Positions 22,859 through 30,605 of a stretch of DNA of 64,000 nt are shown here, piece after piece. The translations under genes and the position numbers were made by a program. The notes below the pieces were generated by a model that saw only the letters and a program-made list of their open reading frames with translations, ran no database searches and was not told the origin of the DNA. Source of the stretch: an uncultured Chloroflexota bacterium (GTDB lineage Bacteria > Chloroflexota > Dehalococcoidia > CAUJGQ01); assembly GCA_937879875.1 (NCBI GenBank), contig CALFMN010000009.1, positions 29,793-93,792 of the forward strand, in the 5' to 3' direction. The first letter of the stretch is position 1, and the number at the start of each line of letters is the position of its first letter.

Positions 22859-22930
22859 GGCCGGCAAGGCTTCGCACGACGACGTTCGCCCGTGCCACCG
22901 GATCGGCACGGGCAGGAAAGGAAGGCGAGG

Positions 22931-23425
22931 ATGGGCGAGGAGGTCGATAAGCGCGTGATGGATGGCGCGGATGCGCTTGTGGCCGCGTTCGACGCACTGC
23001 GCGAGGCGAAGCTCGCGCTCGACGATGTGCGCCTCTCCTCGCCCGTCGAGGCGCAGCGCAATCAGGGCTTCTCGCAGGCGTCAAACCGCGTCGAAGGCGC
23101 GGCGAAAAAGGGCGAAGAGGCGCTGCGCAAATGCATCGTCGCGGCCAGCGCCAGCCGCAGCCCCGGGCACTTTCAGTGTTACCGCCAGGCGGATGGCCGG
23201 CTGGCCAGCGCCCGCTCCGAGCTGCGCGGCGCCGCCCGCGAAGACGACCCATCGAGCAAGGCGGCGCGCCTCAGCGTGGCCGTTGCGCTGATCGAGCAGG
23301 GTCTGGACGCGAGCAAAGACCTGATCTTCGGCGACCCGTCCGCGTACGCCTCGCGCCCGCCGGGCAACGGCGCCGACGAAGGCACCGCGCTGTTCACACG
23401 CGGCATCCCGCGCCCGGGTGGTTGA
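22931..23425 (+). CDS. 164-aa hypothetical helical protein
   Basis: Unrecognised soluble protein. The first 120 residues are rich in Ala, Glu, Lys and Arg and read as long amphipathic helices, possibly a helical bundle. There is one Cys pair region (KCIV, FQCY) and a Pro/Gly-rich tail. ATG at 22931 has GGAAGG about 8 nt upstream; an in-frame GTG at 22892 is less likely. Probably cotranscribed with the 111-aa gene before it. Function unknown. Confidence 0.6.
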   Translation: MGEEVDKRVMDGADALVAAFDALREAKLALDDVRLSSPVEAQRNQGFSQASNRVEGAAKKGEEALRKCIVAASASRSPGHFQCYRQADGRLASARSELRGAAREDDPSSKAARLSVAVALIEQGLDASKDLIFGDPSAYASRPPGNGADEGTALFTRGIPRPGG

Positions 23426-23603
23426 CCCGCTGCACCTCCGCGGCGCCGCTGGCTCCGCCCTGCGGGGTTCGCACCAGCGGCAGCCAGGGCAACAAGAACC
23501 TTGCCGGCTGCCGGAACGCAGGTCGCGTGCATCGAGGCAACGCTTCGGTCAGGCCAGGGACGGAGGGTGCTGCAAGGCGAACGCCGCGAGCCGTGCAGCG
23601 CGT

Positions 23604-23612
23604 TGCTATAAT
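23604..23612 (+). promoter_or_regulatory. Extended -10 promoter
   Basis: TGCTATAAT matches an extended -10 element (TGn followed by a consensus TATAAT). It lies 72 bp upstream of the secreted FnIII protein gene, with no good -35, as extended -10 promoters allow. Confidence 0.5.
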
Positions 23613-23684
23613 CGGGCGTCGGTGTTCGGTCCTCACCGGGCGTGGTGAGGCATCCCGGCGGATCAGCGTCTGTTGGAGCCCCGT

Positions 23685-24572
23685 ATGCGCAATATCCTCG
23701 CGCTCGCGGCGTTCGCTTGCCTCGGACTGATCGCCGCGCGGCCCGGCCGCGCCGGCGCACAGAACGCGGTGACGGTGGGCTATCCCGCTGGCTGGAACCT
23801 GGTGGCCGCCCCGGAGGGAACGAGCTTCGCGGCGGCGCTGGGCCCGCTGTATACGCTGCAAAGCGGAGATACGGCCTATCGTCGCAGTGCGCCGACGGCG
23901 GCCGTACAGGCCGCGTTTGGCTACTGGGCATACTTCCCGCAACCGAGCGTCGTGCTGCTTACCGGGCCGAGTCCCGCCTCACTGTCCGTTGTATTGCCGC
24001 CTCGTCAGTACGTCATGATCGGTGACCCGAGCCTGCAGCCCGTAGCCGTGTCACCGGGCGCCGACCTGTTGCTGACCTACGATGCCACCAGCCATACGTA
24101 CGCCGCGGCAACGTCGTTGGTGGCCGGACAGGGCGCCTGGGCATACAGTGATCGCGGGGTCACGCTCACGCTGACGATCTTGACGCCGCCGCTGCCGCCG
24201 CCCGTACCCGCGGCTTCGCCGGTTGCCGCTCCGCTGGCGACGCCTGCCGGCTCGCCGGTGGCACGGACGCCGGCGGCGCCGCAAGGTCTCCGTGCCACGG
24301 TGCTTGACTCCACTCGGGTACGCCTGGACTGGCAGCCGAGCATCGGCGCCACCGGCTATGTCGTGCTCGACGAATTCGACCGGCACCAGATCGCGGCGCT
24401 TCCTCACGACGCGATCAGCTATACCCTCGTCAACCTCGATCCGGATACGCGCTACTGCGTCACGATCTACGCCTACAACGCCGCCGGCCCATCAGCGCTG
24501 AGCGATGAGGTGTGTGCGCAAACGCCGGCGCTCGCGCTGGTGCTGCAACACACACCTCGCGGGAATGTGTGA
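23685..24572 (+). CDS. Secreted protein with C-terminal fibronectin type III domain
   Basis: 295-aa exported protein. It has a signal peptide (about 1-25, ending AGAQN) and an N-terminal region of about 150 residues rich in Tyr, Trp and small residues (YPAGWNLVAAP; GYWAYF), which reads as a beta domain. A Pro/Ala/Ser linker follows (about 168-205), then one fibronectin type III domain (about 206-285: LRATVLDSTRVRLDWQPS ... GYVVLDEF ... YNAAGPSALSDE). Such proteins usually bind surfaces or carbohydrates outside the cell. ATG at 23685 has TTGGAG upstream and an extended -10 promoter 70 bp away. The next gene, also exported, starts 78 bp downstream. Confidence 0.75.
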   Translation: MRNILALAAFACLGLIAARPGRAGAQNAVTVGYPAGWNLVAAPEGTSFAAALGPLYTLQSGDTAYRRSAPTAAVQAAFGYWAYFPQPSVVLLTGPSPASLSVVLPPRQYVMIGDPSLQPVAVSPGADLLLTYDATSHTYAAATSLVAGQGAWAYSDRGVTLTLTILTPPLPPPVPAASPVAAPLATPAGSPVARTPAAPQGLRATVLDSTRVRLDWQPSIGATGYVVLDEFDRHQIAALPHDAISYTLVNLDPDTRYCVTIYAYNAAGPSALSDEVCAQTPALALVLQHTPRGNV

Positions 24573-24650
24573 CAATCGACGGGCCGCCGTGCAGGGCGTT
24601 CCGGCCCGCATCCCCCGGATCGCCGGCGGTTCAGCGCTGACCCTCGCCCG

Positions 24651-26222
24651 ATGCCGCAAGGAGCCGTCGCCGCAGTGGCCGCATCGTTCCCAGGAGAAAA
24701 CGCCGAGCCGGCCGCTGGCCCGCCGGCAGTGCGACCGGACCGCGATATGCTGCCGGCGGCGCAGCTGGAACCGAGCCCGCCGAGCGGGCGACGCGTCCGC
24801 TCGCGCCGCCCGCGTATCGGCTCGACGGACGTGCTGGCCGGGGCGATGTGGCTCGTAGTGGTGCTTGTCGTCGTCAGCGTCGCGACGCGGGGCGTACCCT
24901 TCGTCGGCAGACAGCGCCACCACGCGATTCCGGACGCCGCAAACGTTACCGCGAGCGCGACGCCGGCGGGCGCCGCCGGAACCGCAACCGCGCATCCGCT
25001 TCCGTCCCCCGCGGGCAGCGTCGGCGCAGCGCCCGGCCTGGCGGTGGATGTGCCTGCTGCCGCGTTGATTCGCCCCGCCGCCGCCATCGTGCAGCGTGTG
25101 GATCTGCCGGATGCGGCAGGCGGTCCCGGTACAATTGTGCTGTACAGCAGCGCCGCGGGCATCGACGGCTGTACGCATCCGTACATCGACGTCTTCCGGC
25201 CGGCGGCCGATGGGTCGTGGAAGCCGGTTTGGGACGTGACGAGTTCAGCGGCGCCCGATGCCCCGTTGATCGGCGCGGTGAACCGGACGGAGGACGGCTG
25301 TTTTCCCCGCGTCTCGGCGTTTGCCGTGCGTTCGCTGGATGCCGGCAACCCCGGTCTGATCGTGGCAGTGATGGCATCAGACGGGTCGCAGCGGCTCGTG
25401 GTCGTCGCACTCGAGCCTGCCCGCTCGCCGGCCGTGATCTCGTCCCTCAACCTCGCGCCCGGATTGTCGCTGAGCGTGCGCGACGCCTCACCGCTCGCGA
25501 TCGAAGCGACCGAACCGTTGAACACGCCGGCGTCAGCGGGCAGCGGGCCGTGGGCCGGCGAGCCTATCGGTCGTCTTACCGAAACGTTGCAGTGGCGGGA
25601 GGGCTCGCTGACGGATTCCGGCTGGGTGGCCACGCTCAACTGTCTCACCGGTCCGCTTGCGACGCGACCATCCGGCGCCACGCCGCTGCTGATCTTTCAC
25701 TGTCCGGACGGCAGCCACTATGCGGCGGCCGCGATCGACGCCGAGAGCGTGCTCGCGGACGGCTTCTCGGTCGGCGACCTGCGCGTGGGCGACGAGGTCC
25801 AGGTTGCACTTGCCACGACGCAGGCGCCGCAAGCGCCGCCTGTCGCTGCCCGAGTCAGCTCAGCCGCGGCCGTGTCGCGGCGACTCGCGGCACTGGCGCC
25901 TGCCGTTGCTGCGCAGGCCAGTGCTACGCCCGCCCGCTTGCGCACGGCCACGCCGGTGCTCGCACCGACGTCTCCGCCTGTCATCGCTGCCTCGGGCTCC
26001 TCGCCGCGTGAGGCGATCAGCGACCCTGCCGCCGTCGCGCCCGCGTCCGCTCCGCCGTTGCCGACGCAAGCGCCATTGCTGACTGCTCCGATCCAGCCGC
26101 CTCCAACGCAGACGCCTGCGGCGACGGTCTTGCCGATCCGGGCCACAGCGCCGGCGCGGCCCGTGCCCCCGCAGCCAACGCCGTTTGCGGCGCCACGGCC
26201 GGTGCCGCCGCAGCCGCAGTAG
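24651..26222 (+). CDS. Membrane-anchored extracytoplasmic protein, unknown
   Basis: About 523 aa. It has a Pro/Arg-rich cytoplasmic N-terminus, one transmembrane helix near residues 64-82 (MWLVVVLVVVSVAT), an Ala/Thr/Pro linker, a central globular part of about 250 residues with two Cys pairs (DGC...DGC, LNCL...FHCP), and a long Ala/Pro/Thr-rich C-terminus ending in Pro-Gln repeats. The shape resembles a bitopic protein that reaches into or across the cell wall. No domain is recognised. The start is uncertain; an ATG 96 bp further in is an alternative. A GACAAT motif at 24571-24576 preceded by TG could be its -10. Confidence 0.6.
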   Translation: MPQGAVAAVAASFPGENAEPAAGPPAVRPDRDMLPAAQLEPSPPSGRRVRSRRPRIGSTDVLAGAMWLVVVLVVVSVATRGVPFVGRQRHHAIPDAANVTASATPAGAAGTATAHPLPSPAGSVGAAPGLAVDVPAAALIRPAAAIVQRVDLPDAAGGPGTIVLYSSAAGIDGCTHPYIDVFRPAADGSWKPVWDVTSSAAPDAPLIGAVNRTEDGCFPRVSAFAVRSLDAGNPGLIVAVMASDGSQRLVVVALEPARSPAVISSLNLAPGLSLSVRDASPLAIEATEPLNTPASAGSGPWAGEPIGRLTETLQWREGSLTDSGWVATLNCLTGPLATRPSGATPLLIFHCPDGSHYAAAAIDAESVLADGFSVGDLRVGDEVQVALATTQAPQAPPVAARVSSAAAVSRRLAALAPAVAAQASATPARLRTATPVLAPTSPPVIAASGSSPREAISDPAAVAPASAPPLPTQAPLLTAPIQPPPTQTPAATVLPIRATAPARPVPPQPTPFAAPRPVPPQPQ

Positions 26223-26740
26223 CGCTGCCGCTCGTCAATCCTGCGGGCGCGTCCAGCCGGCTGGGCGGTCGCCGAACGGGCCAGCGTTACGATACGGTGG
26301 CGGCGAGCCACCGCTGCGAAATATCGCACGGTGGACGCATTGCAACTCTCGTGATACAGTTGCCCACGCCGAACATAAATCAACCCGGCGAGGCAAGGGC
26401 GCCGTGGGCGCGGCCGGGCAGGAGTCGCTGCTTCTTGAATAAGACACGGAAAGTTGGGCTCGCCAAGCGGCGCAAGCGTATCGTGAAGCTGCATGGCATG
26501 GAAAAGCGCCCGGCAGTTCCTCAGAAAGGCCCACGTTCGGAAAAGACGCATGCGGCGCCAGTTCCAACCCTCGCCCTGACACCGCTCCCCCGTCGTTAGC
26601 CGCATTCCCCGCGCGCCTCCGCTGCGCTGACCGCGAGCAGCGACTCTGGTGGCGACCCAGGTATCCTGACGCGCAACTCTCCGCGCCCGGGGCCAAGCGC
26701 GGCCCACAGGCGTACTGCACTGCAACAGCGTGGAGGTGAT
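26223..26740. other. 518-bp region without a supported gene
   Basis: Between the membrane-anchored protein and the small Cys-rich protein. Short frames exist (for example 26297-26599), but their composition and lack of ribosome sites argue against them. The stretch 26325-26560 is less GC-rich than its surroundings and contains a TGATACAGT box near 26351. A small RNA or long leader is possible but not shown. Confidence 0.35.
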
Positions 26741-27019
26741 GTGGTGGCTGACCTGGATCATCCCGTTTCGACTGCTCCGTGCGTGCATCGTTGGCGTATC
26801 GGCGCACCGCATGGCGAGTCGTGTCTCGGCACGTGTTCGCTCTGCGGCACCGTGCGCTCGTTCACCAACGAGCGCCGGCCGTTCGGACAGCCTAATAAGA
26901 ACCGTCGCCCGGCGCCGTCGGTGCCGCCGGTGCTGCTGCACAAGCTGACGGGTACCGTAAATGGCGCCGGCTTCCTCAGCGTCGCCGAGGCCGCACACCG
27001 CGAATTACTGGCTGAGTAG
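26741..27019 (+). CDS. 92-aa Cys-rich (zinc-ribbon-like) protein
   Basis: Small soluble protein whose first half has Cys14, His16, Cys28, Cys32 and Cys35 in the pattern CVHRW...ESCLGTCSLCGTVRSF, which looks like a treble-clef or ribbon zinc site. A basic Pro-rich linker follows, then a conserved-looking end (GFLSVAEAAHRELLAE). The GTG start at 26741 lies directly behind GGAGGTGAT; a second GTG follows at once. The compact size and metal motif suggest a nucleic-acid-binding or regulatory role, which is inference only. It lies 121 bp upstream of rpiA on the same strand. Confidence 0.65.
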   Translation: MVADLDHPVSTAPCVHRWRIGAPHGESCLGTCSLCGTVRSFTNERRPFGQPNKNRRPAPSVPPVLLHKLTGTVNGAGFLSVAEAAHRELLAE

Positions 27020-27140
27020 CGCGCCCCCTTTTCCTGACAATCTCTTCCGCGCCCATTCCCGGGCTCGCAGCAGGCTGCCGTCAGCACTGCGCTATGCTGT
27101 GCGTGGCGATGTCCGCGACATGGTGCCGGGAGAGCGCTTC

Positions 27141-27824
27141 GTGTCCGATGCCCGGTCCGCGCTGAAGCAGGCTGCCGCTGTCGCCGCCGTGCGTGCCGAG
27201 GTACGCGACGGCATGCGCCTCGGCCTGGGCACGGGCAGCACCGCGTTCTTCGTGCTGGAAGAGCTGGCCCGCCGCGTGCGCGAGGAAGGATTGCGCGTCA
27301 GCGGCGTGCCCACCTCGCGTGAGACCGCGCGGCTCGCACACGAGCGGGGCATAGCTCTCACTGATTTAGACGGACCGCTGGATGTCGCGATCGACGGTGC
27401 GGACGAGATCGGCCCGCGCCGCGCCCTGACCAAGGGCGGCGGGGGCGCGATGACGCGTGAGAAGTGCGTCGCGCTGGCTGCGCGGCGCTTCGTCGTCGTG
27501 GCGGACGTCTCGAAGCTGGTGCGCCGCCTGAGCTGGCCCGTGCCGATCGAGGTGCTGCCGTTTGCCGAGGGGCTCGTGCTGCGGGCGCTGGGCGAGCGCT
27601 TCGCCGGCGCTGAGCCGGCGCTGCGCCTGCGCGAGGGCACGCCGTTCCTCACCGACAACGGCAATCACATCATCGACCTCGGCTTCCGCGCCGCACGTCC
27701 GCATCCGGCGCAGCTCGCGCGAGCGCTCAAGCAGATGACCGGCGTGGTCGAGCACGGATTGTTCGTGGGTATGCAGCCGGTCGTCTATGTCGCGGGAGAG
27801 GCCGGCGTGCGGGTGATCGGCTGA
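27141..27824 (+). CDS. rpiA: Ribose-5-phosphate isomerase A
   Basis: 227-aa cytoplasmic enzyme interconverting ribose 5-phosphate and ribulose 5-phosphate in the pentose phosphate pathway. Family motifs are clear: GLGTGSTAFFVLEEL (phosphate loop), DGADEIG (catalytic Asp region), TKGGGGAMTREKCVA (conserved Lys and Glu) and a C-terminal VVEHGLFVGM. GTG at 27141 gives the usual family length and has GGGAGA about 7 nt upstream; an in-frame ATG at 27120 would add seven residues. A TATGCT box lies near 27093. Together with ackA and xfp nearby it fits sugar-phosphate catabolism through phosphoketolase. Confidence 0.94.
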   Translation: MSDARSALKQAAAVAAVRAEVRDGMRLGLGTGSTAFFVLEELARRVREEGLRVSGVPTSRETARLAHERGIALTDLDGPLDVAIDGADEIGPRRALTKGGGGAMTREKCVALAARRFVVVADVSKLVRRLSWPVPIEVLPFAEGLVLRALGERFAGAEPALRLREGTPFLTDNGNHIIDLGFRAARPHPAQLARALKQMTGVVEHGLFVGMQPVVYVAGEAGVRVIG

Positions 27825-27839
27825 GACTTCGGCTCAGCC
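27819..27839. terminator. Hairpin shared by convergent gene ends
   Basis: GGCTGAG and CTCAGCC form a 7-bp stem with a 7-nt loop that begins inside the rpiA stop codon and reaches the end of the racemase-like gene. It is a probable bidirectional terminator without a T-run. Confidence 0.5.
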
Positions 27840-29141
27840 GGACCGCACCTGGACGGCCGCCCGACTGGCGGGCATGGCAGCAGGGGTGGCGACGGTGTAC
27901 GGCCCTTCCGGCAGGATGGCGATGCTCGCGTCCGGCTGCCGCGCCAGCAGCGTCTGCAGCGTCGCTTCGACCGAGTTTGCCGGTTCGAAGTGCGCGCCGC
28001 GGATCTGCGCGGCGCTCAGCCCGCCGCAGAAGGCGTAGACGCGGGCCTTCTCCTGCACGATCGCCTGGATCTGCGCCTGCCACTGATCCGGTGTCGTCGC
28101 CGCGCCGTCGTGCAGCAAGCCGAACAGCTCGTGGTGGCCGCGCGCCGCGGACAGGATGGCTCCGTAGCTGCCGTGGCTGGGGATACCGTCGCGGCACTCG
28201 GCCGCGAGCACGATGCTGCCGCCCGGCCGCACGATCCGCGCCGCCGCCGAGAGTCCCTTGATCGCCTGATACAGATTCTGGTCCAGCGGATAGCCGCCGT
28301 TGGTCGTGACGACGATGTCGTACGCATGCGGCACCGCCCGCTCCTGCGCCCGCGCGACGAAGGCGCAGCCGGCCGCGTGCGCGGCGTAGCCTTCGGCGGC
28401 GAAGACGCCGGTAATCGCCCCCTGCTTGTTCACCGTGACGTCGAGCGTGAAGGTCGGCGGGGCGAGCGCCACGACCTCGCGCACGAGCTGCTGCACGGGG
28501 TTGTGCGTGATGCTGCCCCAGGTCGCGCTTGGGTCGCCGATGCGCGTACGGTCGTGCGCGAACAGCACCGTGTCCAGGCCGGCGACGCCGGGGCAGACGC
28601 CCTTCGGCCCGCCGCTGTAGCCCGCGAAGAAGTGCGGCTCGATCAACCCCACGACGATGCGCACGCCGGCATCAACGTAGCGACGCGCCAGCAACGCCGG
28701 GGCGCCCTGCGACGTGGTGCCGAGCTGTACCAGCGAGGCGTCGTCGCGGGCGTCATGGTTGATGACCTCGTAGCGGCGCAATATCTCGGCGCCGAGCATG
28801 CGCTCCAGTTCGACGGGTGTGTTGGCGCGGTGCGTGCCCGTGCCGCTCAGCAAGGTCAGCCGCTGTGGTCCGAAACCGAGTGCTTCCAGCTCCGCGAGCA
28901 CGACGGGCACGACGCGCTGGCTTGGAAAGGCGCGCGTCACGTCCGGAAAGACGAGCACCGCACGACTGCCGCCATGCACCAGATCGGCCAGCGGCGGCCC
29001 GGTGAGCGGGCTGCGCAGCCCGGCCAGCACTGCGCCGCGCTCGTCCGGGACGCCGGCGACCGGCGAAGACTCGATCACGACGGCCTGTTCAGGCGCCTCG
29101 ATCTCCAATCCGCTTTCGCCGTAGGCAAGCCGCACGCGCAT
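27834..29141 (-). CDS. LarA-family nickel-dependent racemase
   Basis: 435-aa protein of the lactate racemase LarA family (DUF2088 plus C-terminal domain). LarA uses a nickel-pincer nucleotide attached to a Lys. Matching landmarks are FPDVTRAFP (Asp/Arg), LSGTGTHRANT (His), NHDARDD, and EPHFFAGYSGGPKGVCPG, which carries the His and the cofactor-binding Lys. The substrate may be lactate or another 2-hydroxy acid; related enzymes racemise or epimerise several. The larB, larC and larE cofactor-synthesis genes are not in this window. ATG at 29141 has AAGGA about 10 nt upstream, and a TACAGT box lies further upstream on the same strand. The gene ends against rpiA and starts 267 bp from the divergent ackA. 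Confidence 0.9.
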   Translation of the reverse strand: MRVRLAYGESGLEIEAPEQAVVIESSPVAGVPDERGAVLAGLRSPLTGPPLADLVHGGSRAVLVFPDVTRAFPSQRVVPVVLAELEALGFGPQRLTLLSGTGTHRANTPVELERMLGAEILRRYEVINHDARDDASLVQLGTTSQGAPALLARRYVDAGVRIVVGLIEPHFFAGYSGGPKGVCPGVAGLDTVLFAHDRTRIGDPSATWGSITHNPVQQLVREVVALAPPTFTLDVTVNKQGAITGVFAAEGYAAHAAGCAFVARAQERAVPHAYDIVVTTNGGYPLDQNLYQAIKGLSAAARIVRPGGSIVLAAECRDGIPSHGSYGAILSAARGHHELFGLLHDGAATTPDQWQAQIQAIVQEKARVYAFCGGLSAAQIRGAHFEPANSVEATLQTLLARQPDASIAILPEGPYTVATPAAMPASRAAVQVRSG

Positions 29142-29408
29142 CGTGCCAGTCCTTTCGTCGCTGCTCGCGAACTCTCCCGATCTGTACTGTACGCCCTCCT
29201 GCTGCGAAGTCGCCCGCCGGCGCGCCCGCTGCTCTCCGCCTACTCACGGCGGTCGATGGCGGCGCTTGCCCTGAACACGGACAATGAAGCCAGGATGCCT
29301 GCCTCATGACGCGCGAAGGGCAGACGCGTCGGCCGGCGCAACCGGGAGAGCCAGCACGGCTCATTGGACTGCAGCGATAGCAGGCCCACGTTGACGGACG
29401 GAGCCGGA

Positions 29409-30605
29409 ATGCGCGTCTTGACGGTCAACACCGGCTCATCCAGCGTGAAGGCCGGCCTGTTCGACATGCATGACGGCGAGCGGCTGGTGCTGTCCGCGCT
29501 CGGCGAACGCATCGGCGCTGCCGACGCGCGGCTCGAGTTGCGGGACGCCGCCGGAAAGGTGTTGCGCCAGCAGCAGGGCGATATCGCCGACCACGCCGCG
29601 GCGCTGCGGCAGCTCTTCAACTGGCTTCAGGAGCTGGGGCCGGAGACGGCGCTGGAAGCGATCGGCCATCGCGTGGTCCACGGCGGGGCGCGCTTTGTGC
29701 AACCAACGCGGGTGAGCGTGGACGTGCTCGCGCAGTTGCGCAAACTCACCGCCATCGATCCTGATCATCTGCCGCAGGCGATCGCGGGCATGCAGATCGC
29801 GCTGGAAGCGTATCCGCCGCTGCCGCAGGTTGCCTGCTTCGACACGGCTTTCCACCGCGATAAACCGCGCGTGGCGACGCTGTACGCGTTGCCGCATGAC
29901 GCGCTTGACAGCGGTATCGTGCGCTACGGCTTCCACGGCCTGTCGTATGAATACGTGCTTGGCCGGCTTCGCGCCGAGGCGCCCGCCGCGGCGAACGGCC
30001 GGCTGATCATCGCACACCTGGGCAGCGGCGCCAGCATGGCGGCAGTGCGCGACGGCGTGAGCATCGACACGACGATGGGCTTCAGTCCCACCGGCGGTCT
30101 GATGATGGGTACGCGCAGCGGCGACATCGATCCCGGTGTGCTGCTGTATCTGCTGCGAGAACGCGGGCTCTCGGCGGATGGACTCAGCGAACTGGTTAAC
30201 GCGCGTGCGGGCCTGCTCGGCGTCTCGGGCACGAGCGCCGATTTACGCGATCTGCTCGCCCGCGAGGGTTCCGACGCGCGGGCCGCCGATGCCGTCGGCC
30301 TCTTCTGCTATCAGGCGCGCAAGTTTCTCGGTGCTCTGGCGGCGGTGCTTGGCGGGCTCGACAGCCTCGTGTTCACGGGCGGCATCGGCGAACACGCCGC
30401 GCCGATTCGATCGCGCATCTGCGCCGGCCTCGAGTTCCTCGGGCTGCAGATCGATGAGCGGCGCAACGCGGAGCATGCGCCAATCATCTCTGCCGAACAC
30501 AGCCGGGTCATGGTTCGTGTGATCCCCACCGATGAGGCGCTGATGATCGCCCGCCACACGTACCGGCTGCTGACTGAGACAGGAGCATCCGATGTTCAGC
30601 TTTGA
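29409..30605 (+). CDS. ackA: Acetate kinase
   Basis: 398-aa cytoplasmic enzyme that converts acetyl phosphate and ADP to acetate and ATP (reversible). Diagnostic motifs are VNTGSSSVKAGLF at the N-terminus, HRVVHGGARF, FDTAFHRDKP, YGFHGLSYEY, HLGSGASMAAV, FSPTGGLMMGTRSGDIDPG (partly quoted) and FTGGIGEHAAPIR. ATG at 29409 with GGAG upstream. It overlaps the downstream phosphoketolase gene by 14 nt, so the two are cotranslated: phosphoketolase makes acetyl phosphate and AckA harvests ATP from it. The whole length matches the family. Confidence 0.95.
   Translation: MRVLTVNTGSSSVKAGLFDMHDGERLVLSALGERIGAADARLELRDAAGKVLRQQQGDIADHAAALRQLFNWLQELGPETALEAIGHRVVHGGARFVQPTRVSVDVLAQLRKLTAIDPDHLPQAIAGMQIALEAYPPLPQVACFDTAFHRDKPRVATLYALPHDALDSGIVRYGFHGLSYEYVLGRLRAEAPAAANGRLIIAHLGSGASMAAVRDGVSIDTTMGFSPTGGLMMGTRSGDIDPGVLLYLLRERGLSADGLSELVNARAGLLGVSGTSADLRDLLAREGSDARAADAVGLFCYQARKFLGALAAVLGGLDSLVFTGGIGEHAAPIRSRICAGLEFLGLQIDERRNAEHAPIISAEHSRVMVRVIPTDEALMIARHTYRLLTETGASDVQL

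Noticed and set aside
26297..26599. 100-codon plus-strand frame in the gene-free region
   Set aside because: No ribosome site, no hydrophobic core pattern and no recognisable motif; likely chance.
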